Assembly: GCF_018130545.1 (NCBI RefSeq)
Contig: NZ_JAFCKF010000005.1
Span: 310,001 to 374,000, forward strand
Length of the DNA: 64,000 bases
Reading direction: 5' to 3'
Origin: Bradyrhizobium tropiciagri
GTDB lineage: Bacteria > Pseudomonadota > Alphaproteobacteria > Rhizobiales > Xanthobacteraceae
Part shown: positions 24,721 through 33,354 of the stretch, in pieces
How the letters are laid out: each line of letters opens with the position of its first letter
How positions within the stretch are numbered: position 1 is the first letter of the stretch
Position numbers and translations under genes: made by a program
Notes under the pieces: model-generated
Told to the model about the DNA's origin: nothing
Database searches by the model: none
The model's input: only the letters and a program-made list of their open reading frames with translations

Positions 24721-25479
24721 ATGCGCGTTTCAATCATCACGGGAGGCGGCTCCGGCATCGGCGCGGCAGTTGCGCGCCGGCTCGCCGGCCCCGATCAATC
24801 CCTGATGCTGCACGGGCAGGGTGCCGAGGCCACAGGCCTCGCGCGGCTGAATTCGGTTGCGGAGGAATGCCGCAGCAAGGGCGCGAAGGTCGCGGTCGCG
24901 ACCGGCGATCTTGCCACCGCCGGCGCGGGGACCGCGCTGGTCGAGGCCGCGCGCGCCGCGTTCGGGCCGATCGATGCGATCGTGCATGCCGCGGGCTTTG
25001 CCGACCGGCGCGACTTCGCCAGCCTGCCGCGCGCGGCGCTGGAGCGCGCCTTCGCGGTGATGGCGGCGGCATTTCATGAAATCGCAGCGGCCGCGCTGCC
25101 TGACCTCATGCGCAGTGCGCAAGGCCGCGTCGTCGCGGTCTCCAGTTTCGGACCGCATCGTTTCGTGCCCGGCGCGACCTATCCGGGATCGGCTGCCGCG
25201 AAGGCGGCGCTTGAAGTGCTGGTCAAGTCGCTCGCGATCGAGCTCGCCGCCTCGGGCGCCACCGCCAATGCCGTGATGCCCGGTTACACCCGCAAGGATC
25301 CCGGCCTGTTCGGTGCGCTTGATACCGCGACCTGGGATCGCGTCGCAAAGGCCAACCCGATGCAGCGGCTGGCCGAGCCCGACGAGGTCGCCGCCGTCGT
25401 CGCCTTCCTGCTGTCGCCGGAAGCGGGCCACGTCACCGGCGCCACGCTGCCGGTCGATGGCGGCCTGACCTTGATGTGA
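24721..25479 (+). CDS. Short-chain dehydrogenase/reductase with altered active site
   Basis: This 252-residue SDR has the NAD(P) motif TGGGSGIG (7-14), HAAG in place of NNAG near 89-92, and catalytic Ser141/142 in VVAVSSFG. The catalytic lysine is Lys161 in AAAKAALEVLVKSLA. Four residues before it, where Tyr is expected, is Ser157; the nearest Tyr is Tyr154 in TYPGSAAAK. The fold call is firm, but catalysis may be changed or the loop shifted. It ends in the usual GATLPVDGGLTL. The DadA-like oxidase starts 4 bases downstream, so the two are probably co-transcribed. Confidence 0.85.
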   Translation: MRVSIITGGGSGIGAAVARRLAGPDQSLMLHGQGAEATGLARLNSVAEECRSKGAKVAVATGDLATAGAGTALVEAARAAFGPIDAIVHAAGFADRRDFASLPRAALERAFAVMAAAFHEIAAAALPDLMRSAQGRVVAVSSFGPHRFVPGATYPGSAAAKAALEVLVKSLAIELAASGATANAVMPGYTRKDPGLFGALDTATWDRVAKANPMQRLAEPDEVAAVVAFLLSPEAGHVTGATLPVDGGLTLM

Positions 25480-25483
25480 CGTC

Positions 25484-26743
25484 ATGAATGAGGGCGCGTC
25501 CACACAGCGGGTTGATGTCGTCGTGCTCGGCGCCGGCATGGTCGGCGTCTCCGCGGGGCTCGCCGCGCGGCAGCGTGGGCTGTCCGTCATCATCGTCGAC
25601 CGCCGCGAGCCCGGCAGCGAGACCTCCTACGGCAATGCCGGCATCATCTCGTCCGGCTCGATCCTGCCGCTGAACACGCCGTCGCTCTTAAAAAACCTGC
25701 CGAAATATCTCACCAACAGGCACCCGGCGCTGCGCTGGAACCTGCCATGGGCCATCGCTAATGCGAACTGGGTGGTCCGCTTCCTCGCCACGGCAACGCC
25801 GTCGCAAACCAGGCCGCGCGCCGCAGCGCTGCACGGCTTGATCGGGACCTCGCTGACATTGCATCGCGACTGGATCGTGCAGGCCGGCGCCGGCCATCGC
25901 ATCCGCGAGACCGGCTGGCTCAAGGCCTGGCGTGGCGACGGGCTCGCAGCCGCCAAGGCCGAGCAGGCGGCGCTTGCCGAGTTCGGCATCAAAAGCGAGG
26001 TGCTCGATCGCCAGGCGATCTCCGCGCTCGAGCCCAACATCATTCCCGTCTATAGCGTCGGCCTGCTGCACAGCCAGACGGCATCGGTCGATTCACCCGG
26101 CGCAGTGGTCAAGGCCTATGCGCAGATGCTCGCAGTCAATGGCGGCACGGTGCGGCAATCCGAGATCCGGCGGATCGAATCGCAAGGCGACGGCTGGCGC
26201 GTGCAGCTTGCCGACGGCGAGATATCAGCGCGCCATGTCGTGGTCGCGCTCGGGCCGTGGTCGGCCGAGCTGCTGCGGCCGCTCGGCTACCGCGTTCCGC
26301 TGGCCTTCGAGCGCGGCTATCACCTGCATTTCGTACCGAACCCGGCACGCAAATTGCTACGCCCGATCCATGATGCGGAGGGCAGCTTCCTGATGACGCC
26401 GATGGAGCAGGGCATTCGCGTCACCAGCGGCGTCGAGCTCACCGCACGCGACGCACCGTCGAACTATGCACAGCTCGAGGCCGTGGTGCCGATGGCGCGG
26501 AGCGTCGCCGAATTCGGCGATGCGGTCGGCGAGCGCTGGCGCGGCGCGCGGCCGACGCTGCCCGACAGCCTGCCGATGATCGGGCAGGCGCCACGGCATC
26601 GCGGGCTCTGGCTTGCTTTCGGCAACCAGCATATCGGCTTCACCACCGGTCCGGGAACAGGTGCCGCGGTTGCGGCGATGATCGCGGGCGCCGTGCCGCC
26701 ATTCGAGGTGAAGGCGTTTTCGCCCGGCCGGTATATCGCGTGA
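25484..26743 (+). CDS. FAD-dependent oxidoreductase, D-amino-acid dehydrogenase-like
   Basis: This 419-residue DAO-fold flavoprotein has an N-terminal Rossmann motif (VVVLGAGMVGVSAGLAARQRG), the DadA-type segment TSYGNAGIISSGSILPL, and a C-terminal GNQHIGFTTGPGTGAAVAAMIAG. Family members oxidise D-amino acids or N-alkyl amino acids at the membrane. It lies 4 bases after the SDR and 64 bases before an amino-acid ABC permease, so import and oxidation of an amino-acid-like compound is plausible. The substrate is undetermined. D-hydroxyproline dehydrogenase relatives share this architecture. Confidence 0.87.
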   Translation: MNEGASTQRVDVVVLGAGMVGVSAGLAARQRGLSVIIVDRREPGSETSYGNAGIISSGSILPLNTPSLLKNLPKYLTNRHPALRWNLPWAIANANWVVRFLATATPSQTRPRAAALHGLIGTSLTLHRDWIVQAGAGHRIRETGWLKAWRGDGLAAAKAEQAALAEFGIKSEVLDRQAISALEPNIIPVYSVGLLHSQTASVDSPGAVVKAYAQMLAVNGGTVRQSEIRRIESQGDGWRVQLADGEISARHVVVALGPWSAELLRPLGYRVPLAFERGYHLHFVPNPARKLLRPIHDAEGSFLMTPMEQGIRVTSGVELTARDAPSNYAQLEAVVPMARSVAEFGDAVGERWRGARPTLPDSLPMIGQAPRHRGLWLAFGNQHIGFTTGPGTGAAVAAMIAGAVPPFEVKAFSPGRYIA

Positions 26744-26807
26744 CACGCGCAAGGCTGCCTGCGATGCTGGGGCGTCAAGAGAACGGGCGCGGCAACCGAG
26801 GGGCAGG

Positions 26808-27476
26808 ATGAACTACGTCTGGGATTTCGGGATCCTCGCCAAGTACAGCCATCTGTTCTGGCTCGGGCTCGGCTGGACCATGGCCTACACGATCGGCACC
26901 ATCATCCTGGGGACGCTGATCGGCCTGATCGTCGGCATGCTGCGGCTCAAGCGCATTCCGGTGATCGACTGGCTCCTGATCGCCTATATCGAAACCTTCC
27001 GCTGCACGCCGCTCCTGGTGCAGATCATCTGGTTCTACTACGCCTTTCCGGTTGTGATCGGCGTCAATATCCCGGCGCATGTCGCGGCCGTCAGCGTGCT
27101 GTCGCTCTATGGCGGCGCGTTCTATGCCGAGATCGTGCGCGGCTCGATCGAGAGCGTGCCGCTCGGGCAGTGGGATGCGGCGAAGGCGCTCGGGCTCCGA
27201 GGCTGGCATCTGATGCGGCTCGTGATCCTGCCGCAGGCGCTGAAGCCGATGATGGCGCCCTATGTCAACCAGTCGGTGACGCAGCTCAAGAACACCTCAC
27301 TGGTCTCGATCATCGCGGTGCCCGACCTCGTCTACAACGCGACCCTGATCAACGCCGACACCTATCGGCCGCTCGAGGTCTACACCATCGTGGCGCTGAT
27401 CTATTTCGCGATCCTGTTCCCGTCGACGCTGGTGGCCCGCCGGCTGGAGCGCGGGCTGACCTACGACAAGGTGTGA
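26808..27476 (+). CDS. Polar amino-acid ABC transporter permease
   Basis: This 222-residue His/Glu/Gln/Arg-type permease has about five membrane helices. It shows the ETFRCTPLLVQIIWFYYAFP segment and the EAA loop in AAKALGLRGWHLMRLVILPQALK. It lies downstream of the DadA-like gene in the same direction, with GAGGGGCAGG before the ATG. Only one permease gene is present and no ATPase is in the window. The likely binding protein is convergent, on the other strand. The permease either homodimerises or borrows partners encoded elsewhere. Confidence 0.87.
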   Translation: MNYVWDFGILAKYSHLFWLGLGWTMAYTIGTIILGTLIGLIVGMLRLKRIPVIDWLLIAYIETFRCTPLLVQIIWFYYAFPVVIGVNIPAHVAAVSVLSLYGGAFYAEIVRGSIESVPLGQWDAAKALGLRGWHLMRLVILPQALKPMMAPYVNQSVTQLKNTSLVSIIAVPDLVYNATLINADTYRPLEVYTIVALIYFAILFPSTLVARRLERGLTYDKV

Positions 27477-27483
27477 TCTCTGA

Positions 27484-27523
27484 TCTCCCTCGCCCCGCTC
27501 TTGCGGGGGGGGGGGGAGGGAGA
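27484..27523. repeat. Hairpin repeat with a 12-G homopolymer
   Basis: CTCCCTCGCCCCGC pairs with a G-rich right arm that includes twelve consecutive G residues at 27505-27516. It lies between convergent permease and binding-protein genes, so it may work as a bidirectional terminator. The homopolymer length may vary in the population or be a sequencing artefact. Confidence 0.55.
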
Positions 27524-27533
27524 GATTTGCTCG

Positions 27534-28412
27534 CTAGATATTCAACTCCACCGGCACGTCCTCCGGCTTGACGCCGGCAAGCCCGAGGCCCTTGACGAAC
27601 CATTCGCGCATCTGGCCGATGCCGCGGTTGTAGTCGATCCACACCGACAGGAAATCGCGCCAGCGCTTGTCCTGTTCGCGCCGCACCGCGGTGCCGCTCG
27701 CGATCGTCACCGAGGGTGAAGTCAGGATCTTGTAGGTGCCGAGGTTCGGGTTCTTGGCGATCGCGGTCAGCCCGAGCACCAGCGCGTTGACCACGCAATC
27801 GACGCGGCCCGACGACATTTCCAGCATCACCTCGTCGCGCGATTTCAACGACTTGATGCTGGCATTCGGCGCAAAGCGCCGCGCCACCGCCTCGTTGGCC
27901 GAGCCGACGTCGACCGCGATCTTGACCTCGGGCTTGTTGATGTCGGCCCAGGTCTTGGCCTCCAGTCCCTTCTTCAGCATCGCGCCGAACGGATGCGGGA
28001 ACACCAGATTGGTGAAATCCACCACCAGCGCGCGCTGCGGCGTCGGGTTGAGCGCGAAGCCGAGATCGATCTTGTTGGCCTGCAGATCGAGGATCGAATT
28101 GCCGTAGGTCGACTCGACATATTCCAGCTTGACGTCGAGCAGCTTGGCGAGGTCGTTGGCCATCTCGATCGAGAAGCCGGACCAGGTGCCGGTGGCGAGG
28201 TCCTTGTTGAAATAGGGCAGCTCGCCCGGCAGCACCGCGATGCGGAGCACCTTGTTGGCGCGGATGCGATCCAGCGTGTTGTCGGCCGGGGTCTGCGCCG
28301 AGGCCGGCGTTGCCATCGCGGCCGCGAGCGCCGCGCCGCTGCCGATCCCGAGCGCATAGCGCAGCGCGTCGCGGCGATCTTCGGAAATTTTGATGTCGTC
28401 GGATTGAGTCAA
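27534..28412 (-). CDS. Amino-acid ABC transporter substrate-binding protein
   Basis: This 292-residue family 3 solute-binding protein has a likely Tat-type or Sec signal in the first 40 residues (RRDALRYALGIGSGAALAAAM, then ASAQ). The mature part has LRIAVLPGELPYFNKDLATGTWSGFSIEMANDLAK, the usual start of polar amino-acid binding proteins. It reads toward the permease at 26808-27476 and converges on it, which is unusual for one importer. It probably still serves that permease. The ligand is not predictable, but the DadA-like enzyme suggests an amino-acid derivative. Confidence 0.87.
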   Translation of the reverse strand: MTQSDDIKISEDRRDALRYALGIGSGAALAAAMATPASAQTPADNTLDRIRANKVLRIAVLPGELPYFNKDLATGTWSGFSIEMANDLAKLLDVKLEYVESTYGNSILDLQANKIDLGFALNPTPQRALVVDFTNLVFPHPFGAMLKKGLEAKTWADINKPEVKIAVDVGSANEAVARRFAPNASIKSLKSRDEVMLEMSSGRVDCVVNALVLGLTAIAKNPNLGTYKILTSPSVTIASGTAVRREQDKRWRDFLSVWIDYNRGIGQMREWFVKGLGLAGVKPEDVPVELNI

Positions 28413-28784
28413 GCGGGCCTCCCTGCACCAGATCGCCGAAGCCTAGCGTCGGGTTCCGGCGCCAGCAAGGGCGCGCGCCTGCACCATTGGTAGGCGTGGC
28501 GAAGCGGAGATGCCTATCTCTTCACCTCGTCCCGCTTGCGCTATGGCCGGGGCACATTGCCAAAACATCGAAAACAACCCCATGCACAGTAGCCGGCGGC
28601 GTGCCGGCATTCGACACGGCCACTTGACATGTCGGGCAAATCAGGGGTATTATTCTATTATTCAGAAAATTTGCAGGTGTGCCTCACCCGGTGAGCGCAA
28701 CATTAGCCGTTGGCGCGGAGGCAGCCCCTCACCCTGACCCTCTCCCCGTAAGAACGGGGAGAGGGGAAATTGAGACTGCCCAGC
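28413..28784. other. Intergenic region with repeat remnants
   Basis: No gene is visible in these 372 bases. The middle has an AT-rich promoter-like stretch with TTGACA at 28624-28629, followed by GGGGTATTATTCTATTATTC. A segment near 28567-28600 (CGAAAACAACCCCATGCACA) looks like a dispersed non-coding repeat of bradyrhizobia. The right end holds a CCCTCTCCCCGT hairpin at 28738-28765. The promoter-like stretch reads rightward, into the end of the minus-strand PPK2 gene, so its target is unclear. Confidence 0.35.
28738..28765. terminator. Perfect 12-base hairpin after PPK2
   Basis: CCCTCTCCCCGT at 28738-28749 and ACGGGGAGAGGG at 28754-28765 form a perfect stem with an AAGA loop, 19 bases past the PPK2 stop on the minus strand. 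This hairpin is also a dispersed repeat in bradyrhizobia. It has no U-tract on the minus strand, so a termination role is tentative. Confidence 0.5.
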
Positions 28785-29732
28785 TCAATACTGTCCCGGC
28801 ACGTACATCTCCGGCGGGATTGGGCCGCGGTGATAGTCGGGGTTGCGCACCCGCGGCGGCAGCACCACCGGTTGGTGCGTGACCTGCTGATAGGGGATCT
28901 GGCTCAGCAGGTGCGAGATGCAGTTGAGGCGGGCGCGCTTCTTGTCGACGGCATCGACGATCCACCACGGCGAGTCCGGCAGATGCGTGCGCTCCAGCAT
29001 GGTCTCCTTGGCCTTGGTGTAGAGTTCCCAGCGGGTCCGCGCCTCGACGTCCATCGGGCTCAGTTTCCACTGCTTCAGCGGATCGTGGATCCGCATCGAG
29101 AAGCGGAACGCCTGTTCCTCGTCGGTGATCGAGAACCAGTATTTCAAGAGGATGGTGCCGGAGCGGATCAGCATGCGCTCGAAGTCCGGCACCGAGTTGA
29201 AGAATTCCTCATACTGCTCGTCGCTGCAGAACCCCATCACCTTCTCGACGCCGGCGCGGTTGTACCAGCTGCGGTCGAACAGCACGATCTCGCCGCCGGC
29301 CGGCAGATGCGAGACGTAGCGCTGGAAGTACCATTGCGTGCGCTCGCGCTCGTTCGGCGCAGGCAGCGCCGCGATCCGGCAGACCCGCGGGTTGAGCCGC
29401 TGCGTGATGCGCTTGATGACGCCGCCCTTGCCGGCGGAATCGCGGCCCTCGAACAGCACGACGACCTTCTTCTTCTCGTGCTGCACCCAGTCCTGCAGCT
29501 TGACCAGCTCGCCCTGTAGCCGCAGCAATTCGCGGAAGTAGAACTTGCGGTCGATCGACGGCTGTCCGGCGGCCCCGTCGTGGTCGAGCTCGTCGAGCCT
29601 CATGTCGTCGAGCTCGAGTTCGAGTTCCTCGTCGAGGCTGTCGGCCATCTCCTGGTGGATGCGGGCGCGCAAAGCTTCGTCGCGCAAGGCTTCGTCCCGG
29701 GCGGCTTCGTCGGTGAGGTCGGAGGCGGTCAT
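28785..29732 (-). CDS. ppk2: Polyphosphate kinase 2 (PPK2 family)
   Basis: This 315-residue cytoplasmic enzyme transfers phosphate between polyphosphate and nucleotides. Walker A is FEGRDSAGKGG at about 94-104, Walker B lies in EIVLFDRSWYNR (about 148-159), and the lid region includes the RFSMRI and WKLSPMD segments. It is a single-domain (class I/III-like) PPK2; which nucleotide it prefers is not evident. The N terminus carries an unusual acidic tail of about 60 residues built partly from a DEALR repeat and runs of Glu, Leu and Asp. It stands alone. Confidence 0.9.
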   Translation of the reverse strand: MTASDLTDEAARDEALRDEALRARIHQEMADSLDEELELELDDMRLDELDHDGAAGQPSIDRKFYFRELLRLQGELVKLQDWVQHEKKKVVVLFEGRDSAGKGGVIKRITQRLNPRVCRIAALPAPNERERTQWYFQRYVSHLPAGGEIVLFDRSWYNRAGVEKVMGFCSDEQYEEFFNSVPDFERMLIRSGTILLKYWFSITDEEQAFRFSMRIHDPLKQWKLSPMDVEARTRWELYTKAKETMLERTHLPDSPWWIVDAVDKKRARLNCISHLLSQIPYQQVTHQPVVLPPRVRNPDYHRGPIPPEMYVPGQY

Positions 29733-29879
29733 GAAGGTCCGTCTTTCAGTGTGTTAGATGGATCGCCGGGAGCATTGACGGGCGATGTTACCCCTCTATG
29801 ACAATGGCATGACCGCTGTTTCACGCCGCCAGCGGGACTGTGCTAACAAGCGATCACAAGATCAAAAAAGGAGACGCCG

Positions 29880-31052
29880 ATGATTTCGCTCACGCCAAAA
29901 GACGTCCTGCCGGAGGACGGCACCGCCGGCACGCTGGTCGGACGGGTCTGGCTGCCGCAGGCCGGCGGGCCGGTCGTGGTCGCGGTGCGGGCGGACGGCG
30001 TGTTCGACGTCACCGCGCGCTTCCCCACGGTGAGCGCGCTGTGCGAGGAGAGCGATCCGGCAGGTGCGCTGCGTGCGACGAAAGGCGAGCGGATCGGCGA
30101 TTTCGCGGCGATCCTGGCTAATACGCCGCCCGACGGTCGTGACAAGGCGAAGCCGCATCTGCTGGCGCCGGTGGATTTGCAGGTGCTGAAGGCCGCCGGC
30201 GTCACCTTCGCAATCTCGATGCTGGAGCGCGTGATCGAGGAGCGGGCGCGCGGCAACCCGTCCTCGGCGGAGGCAATCCGCAAGGAAGTGGTGCGGCTGG
30301 TCGGCGACGATCTCTCCAAGCTCAAGCCCGGCTCCGAGCAGGCAATGCGGCTGAAGCAGGTGCTGATCGAGCAGAATGCCTGGAGCCAGTATCTGGAGGT
30401 CGGCATCGGCCCCGACGCCGAAGTCTTCACCAAGGCGCCGACGCTGTCGTCGGTCGGGTCAGGCATGGATGCCGGGCTGCATCCGAAATCGACCTGGAAC
30501 AATCCGGAGCCGGAGGTCGTGCTTGTCGTCTCCGGCGCCGGCAAGATCGTTGGCGCCGCGCTCGGCAACGACGTCAATCTGCGCGACTTCGAGGGCCGCT
30601 CGGCGCTGCTGCTGTCGAAGGCCAAGGACAACAACGCCTCCTGTGCGATCGGCCCGCTGCTCCGGCTGTTCGACGCGACGTTCTCGCTCGACGACGTCAG
30701 GAAGATGGATGTCGGCCTCACCGTGAAGGGCGCCGACGGCTTCGTGCTCGAGGGCCATTCCTCGATCTCCAAGATCAGCCGCGACCCGACCGATCTGGTC
30801 GCGCAGACCATCGGCCCGGTGCATCAATATCCCGACGGCTTCGCGCTGTTCCTCGGCACGATGTTCGCGCCGGTCAAGGACCGCGATGCCAAGGGCGAAG
30901 GCTTCACCCACAAGCGCGACGATATCGTCACCATCGCAGCCCCGCAGCTCGGCAAGCTTGTCAACCGCATGCGCAGCAGCGACGAGTGCGAGCCCTGGAC
31001 CTTCGGCGTTGGCGCGCTGATGAAGAACCTCGCGCAGCGCAAGGTGCTGTGA
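29880..31052 (+). CDS. Fumarylacetoacetate hydrolase (FAH) family protein
   Basis: This 390-residue protein has a C-terminal FAH fold. Metal and active-site features are visible in WNNPEPEVVLVVS (the E-x-E pair), GNDVNLRDFEGRS and AKDNNASCAIGP. At 390 residues it is longer than typical single-domain FAH enzymes, with an N-terminal domain of about 150 residues. Relatives include 2-keto-3-deoxy-sugar-acid dehydratases as well as acylpyruvases. AAAGGAGA precedes the ATG. It ends next to a repeat and converges on a 2-keto-4-pentenoate hydratase, so a shared keto-acid pathway is possible but unproved. Confidence 0.85.
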   Translation: MISLTPKDVLPEDGTAGTLVGRVWLPQAGGPVVVAVRADGVFDVTARFPTVSALCEESDPAGALRATKGERIGDFAAILANTPPDGRDKAKPHLLAPVDLQVLKAAGVTFAISMLERVIEERARGNPSSAEAIRKEVVRLVGDDLSKLKPGSEQAMRLKQVLIEQNAWSQYLEVGIGPDAEVFTKAPTLSSVGSGMDAGLHPKSTWNNPEPEVVLVVSGAGKIVGAALGNDVNLRDFEGRSALLLSKAKDNNASCAIGPLLRLFDATFSLDDVRKMDVGLTVKGADGFVLEGHSSISKISRDPTDLVAQTIGPVHQYPDGFALFLGTMFAPVKDRDAKGEGFTHKRDDIVTIAAPQLGKLVNRMRSSDECEPWTFGVGALMKNLAQRKVL

Positions 31053-31060
31053 GGAGAACC

Positions 31061-31144
31061 GTAGGGTGGGTTAGCGAAGCGTAACCCACCGACTTCGTGC
31101 CGCGGAAAAGATGGTGGATTACGCCTTCGGCTAATCCACCCTAC
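31061..31144. repeat. Inverted-repeat element, second GTAGGGTGGGTTAGC copy
   Basis: An 84-base inverted repeat begins GTAGGGTGGGTTAGCGAAGC and ends GGCTAATCCACCCTAC, with an inner GTAACCCACC/GGTGGATTAC pair. It is the same family as 24558-24643. It sits between the convergent FAH and hydratase genes, 12 bases before the hydratase stop. Confidence 0.8.
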
Positions 31145-31156
31145 GAAGTTGGTGGC

Positions 31157-31942
31157 TCACACATAGCTCGCCGTCACGCGGCCGAACGGGCCGAAATCGG
31201 CGACATAAGTGTCGCCCGGCTTTGGCCGCAGCATGCCGGTCAGCGTGCCGGTCGAGATCATCTGGCCGGCTTGCAGCCCGATCCCGGTGCGCGACAATTC
31301 GTTGGCGAGCCACGTGAGCGGCACCATCGGATGATCGAGCGCGTCGGCCGCGGAGCCCTTGCGCCGCAGCGCGCCGTTGCAGGACAGCGTCACCTCCTGT
31401 CCGGCGATGTCGCGCGTCCGCCAGTCCGCGATCGCAGGGCCATAGGCGATGCTGCCGGCGCCGGCGCCGTCGGCGAGGATCGCGGGCAGGGCAGGGAATG
31501 CCGCATCGTGAATGAAGCGGCATTCGGCGAGCTCGATGCCGGGATGCAGCGAGGCCACCGCGTCGGTCACCTCGTCGATCGTGTACGGCCTGTCGCGGGG
31601 CGGCAGATCGGCGCCGAGCCGCGCCTGATACTCGACCTCCGGGATCGGACTGCATTGCGCGGCGTGCGCGACACTGAGCGGCGCCTCGCGGATGTCAGCT
31701 GCGAACACGCGGCCGTAGATCGGCGAGTCCGTGCGGAGCTGCGCTTGCAGGCCGGCTTTCATCGCGGCGATCTTCCAGCCTCCAACCGGCCGGTCGAGCG
31801 CGTCGGCGACCATCTGCGCGACGCGGTAGGCGGTCGCCTTGTCCGGCGGCACGAGATCCGGATCGAGCCCGCTCTGCTGGCGTCCGTCACGGCGAAGGGC
31901 AGCGAGCAGGCGCGCAAGTTCGTGCTGGCGGGCGATATCCAT
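31157..31942 (-). CDS. 2-keto-4-pentenoate hydratase (MhpD/HpaH family)
   Basis: This 261-residue FAH-like hydratase adds water to 2-hydroxypenta-2,4-dienoate or related dienoates, typically in meta-cleavage pathways. Family features include VGGWKIAAMKAGLQAQL, PIPEVEYQARLGADLPP (metal-ligand Glu residues) and STGTLTGMLRPKPGD. No extradiol dioxygenase or aldolase genes are adjacent, so the substrate is unclear. It is divergent from a LysR gene, with a perfect palindrome in the gap, so induction by a LysR ligand is expected. Confidence 0.87.
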   Translation of the reverse strand: MDIARQHELARLLAALRRDGRQQSGLDPDLVPPDKATAYRVAQMVADALDRPVGGWKIAAMKAGLQAQLRTDSPIYGRVFAADIREAPLSVAHAAQCSPIPEVEYQARLGADLPPRDRPYTIDEVTDAVASLHPGIELAECRFIHDAAFPALPAILADGAGAGSIAYGPAIADWRTRDIAGQEVTLSCNGALRRKGSAADALDHPMVPLTWLANELSRTGIGLQAGQMISTGTLTGMLRPKPGDTYVADFGPFGRVTASYV

Positions 31943-32041
31943 CGAGGGCCTCGAGACGCGTTGGCAGGCATGGCGTTGCCGGCGATGCGCAGCGGATAGG
32001 ATTGTGTTTGGCGCACAGCAAACGATTTATCTGCAGCATGG

Positions 32042-32058
32042 ATTGAGTCATACTCAAT
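32042..32058. promoter_or_regulatory. Perfect palindrome, candidate LysR operator
   Basis: ATTGAGT-CAT-ACTCAAT is a perfect 7-3-7 dyad containing a T-N11-A core. It lies 99 bases before the hydratase start and 35 bases before the LysR start, which suits an autoregulated divergent LysR promoter. Confidence 0.6.
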
Positions 32059-32093
32059 CGGAGCCGCAATCAACAAGGAGCCGTCGTCGATCG

Positions 32094-33059
32094 ATGTCCT
32101 GGCGCCGCCTACCCCCGCTGCATGCGATCCGTGCCTTCGAAGCCGTGGCGCGGCATCTGTCGATGACCCGGGCCGCCGAAGAGCTCGGCGTTACGCCTGG
32201 CGCGGTGAGCCGGCACATCCGCGCGCTGGAGGAACAGTTGCAGAAGCCGCTGTTCCTGCGGCAGCCGGGCGGCCTCATCCTGACCAGCGCCGGCGAGGCG
32301 CTGGCGCAGGCGACGCGCGAGGGTCTCGATCGCATCGCCGACGGTGTCAGCGGCGTGAAGCTGACGCGGCTGCGGCCGCTCTCGATCGGCGTCTACGGCT
32401 TCGTCGCCTCGCGGCTGCTGTTGCCGATCTGGCCGGAGCTCCGAGCGACGCATCCCGATCTCGCGATCGATTTGCACACCTCGCCCAATCCGCTCGATCT
32501 GTTGCCTGGCCGCTATGATGCCGTCATCGCGGTGTCCGACGGCGCACCGCGGCCCGGTCTGGTGACACATCCGCTGGTCCCGATCGCGACCGTGCCGGTC
32601 TGTGCGCCGCGCTGGCTGAAGCGCGGTCCGCTCGATTTCGCCGCCGTGCCGCTGCTGCATGCGCGGCCGCGGCCCGACGACTGGCGCCGCTGGCTCGATC
32701 ACGCCGGGCTCGGCGGCGTGTCCGCGCAGGGCGGCAGCAGCTTTGAAAGCGTCGGCCTTGCGATCGAGGCGGCCGCGGCCGGCATGGGCGTTGCGATGGC
32801 GATCGAGGCGCTGCTGGCGCCCGACCTCGCACGCCGCAAGGTCGTGTTCGCGCATTCCAGGGTGCGCCAGACCCGCCGTCACTTCGTGCTGCAATACGAG
32901 GCACGGCTCGCCGACGAGCCCGCGCTGTCGGCATTCCGCGACTGGATCGTCGGACGATTGGCACCCGGCATCGCCCCGGGTGGCCATCCCGGCCGCCGGT
33001 TCACAACGCCTTCGGCTCCGGTGCGCCGGGGAAGGCCTCGGTCAGCTTCAGCGACTTGA
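32094..33059 (+). CDS. LysR-family transcriptional regulator
   Basis: This 321-residue regulator has an N-terminal winged helix (LHAIRAFEAVARHLSMTRAAEELGVTPGAVSRHIRALEEQL) of the GcvA-like type, and an effector domain from about residue 95. ATG 32094 has AAGGAG 13 bases upstream, a rather long spacing. It is divergent from the 2-keto-4-pentenoate hydratase, its probable target. The 3' end overlaps the end of the convergent ABM monooxygenase by 59 bases, so its basic C-terminal tail may be recent or the true stop may matter little. Confidence 0.88.
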   Translation: MSWRRLPPLHAIRAFEAVARHLSMTRAAEELGVTPGAVSRHIRALEEQLQKPLFLRQPGGLILTSAGEALAQATREGLDRIADGVSGVKLTRLRPLSIGVYGFVASRLLLPIWPELRATHPDLAIDLHTSPNPLDLLPGRYDAVIAVSDGAPRPGLVTHPLVPIATVPVCAPRWLKRGPLDFAAVPLLHARPRPDDWRRWLDHAGLGGVSAQGGSSFESVGLAIEAAAAGMGVAMAIEALLAPDLARRKVVFAHSRVRQTRRHFVLQYEARLADEPALSAFRDWIVGRLAPGIAPGGHPGRRFTTPSAPVRRGRPRSASAT

Positions 33060-33354
33060 CCATGTGCGCCGTCGCCGACTTGTAGCGCATGAAGTGCGGC
33101 GTCGTGAGATGCGCCTGGTACGCAGCGACATCGGCGTACATCTCGAAGACGATGAAACGGGCCGGATTAACCTGGTCCGGTACCGCGTGCAGGACGAGGA
33201 CGCGGGGTTCGACACGCAATGCGGTCGCGATCTCGTCGTTGAGCGCGGCCATGTAGGCCTGGCGGTACGTCGGGTCGATCTCGATCTCGGCAATGTGGAC
33301 GCAGGGAATGCCGGGCGCATGCGGCATCGCCGGTGCCTGGGGCATCGGAATCAT
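33001..33354 (-). CDS. Antibiotic biosynthesis monooxygenase (ABM) domain protein
   Basis: This 117-residue protein has a ferredoxin-like alpha/beta ABM domain (about 17-110). Features include [57 protein letters not shown] and a C-terminal KLTEAFPG. YgiN-type relatives oxidise quinols without a cofactor. It is the last gene of the MFS-CMD-cupin-ABM operon; its ATG overlaps the cupin stop by four bases. Its Pro-rich first 15 residues are unusual. A role in quinone or aromatic stress is inferred. Confidence 0.8.
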   Translation of the reverse strand: MIPMPQAPAMPHAPGIPCVHIAEIEIDPTYRQAYMAALNDEIATALRVEPRVLVLHAVPDQVNPARFIVFEMYADVAAYQAHLTTPHFMRYKSATAHMVKSLKLTEAFPGAPEPKAL

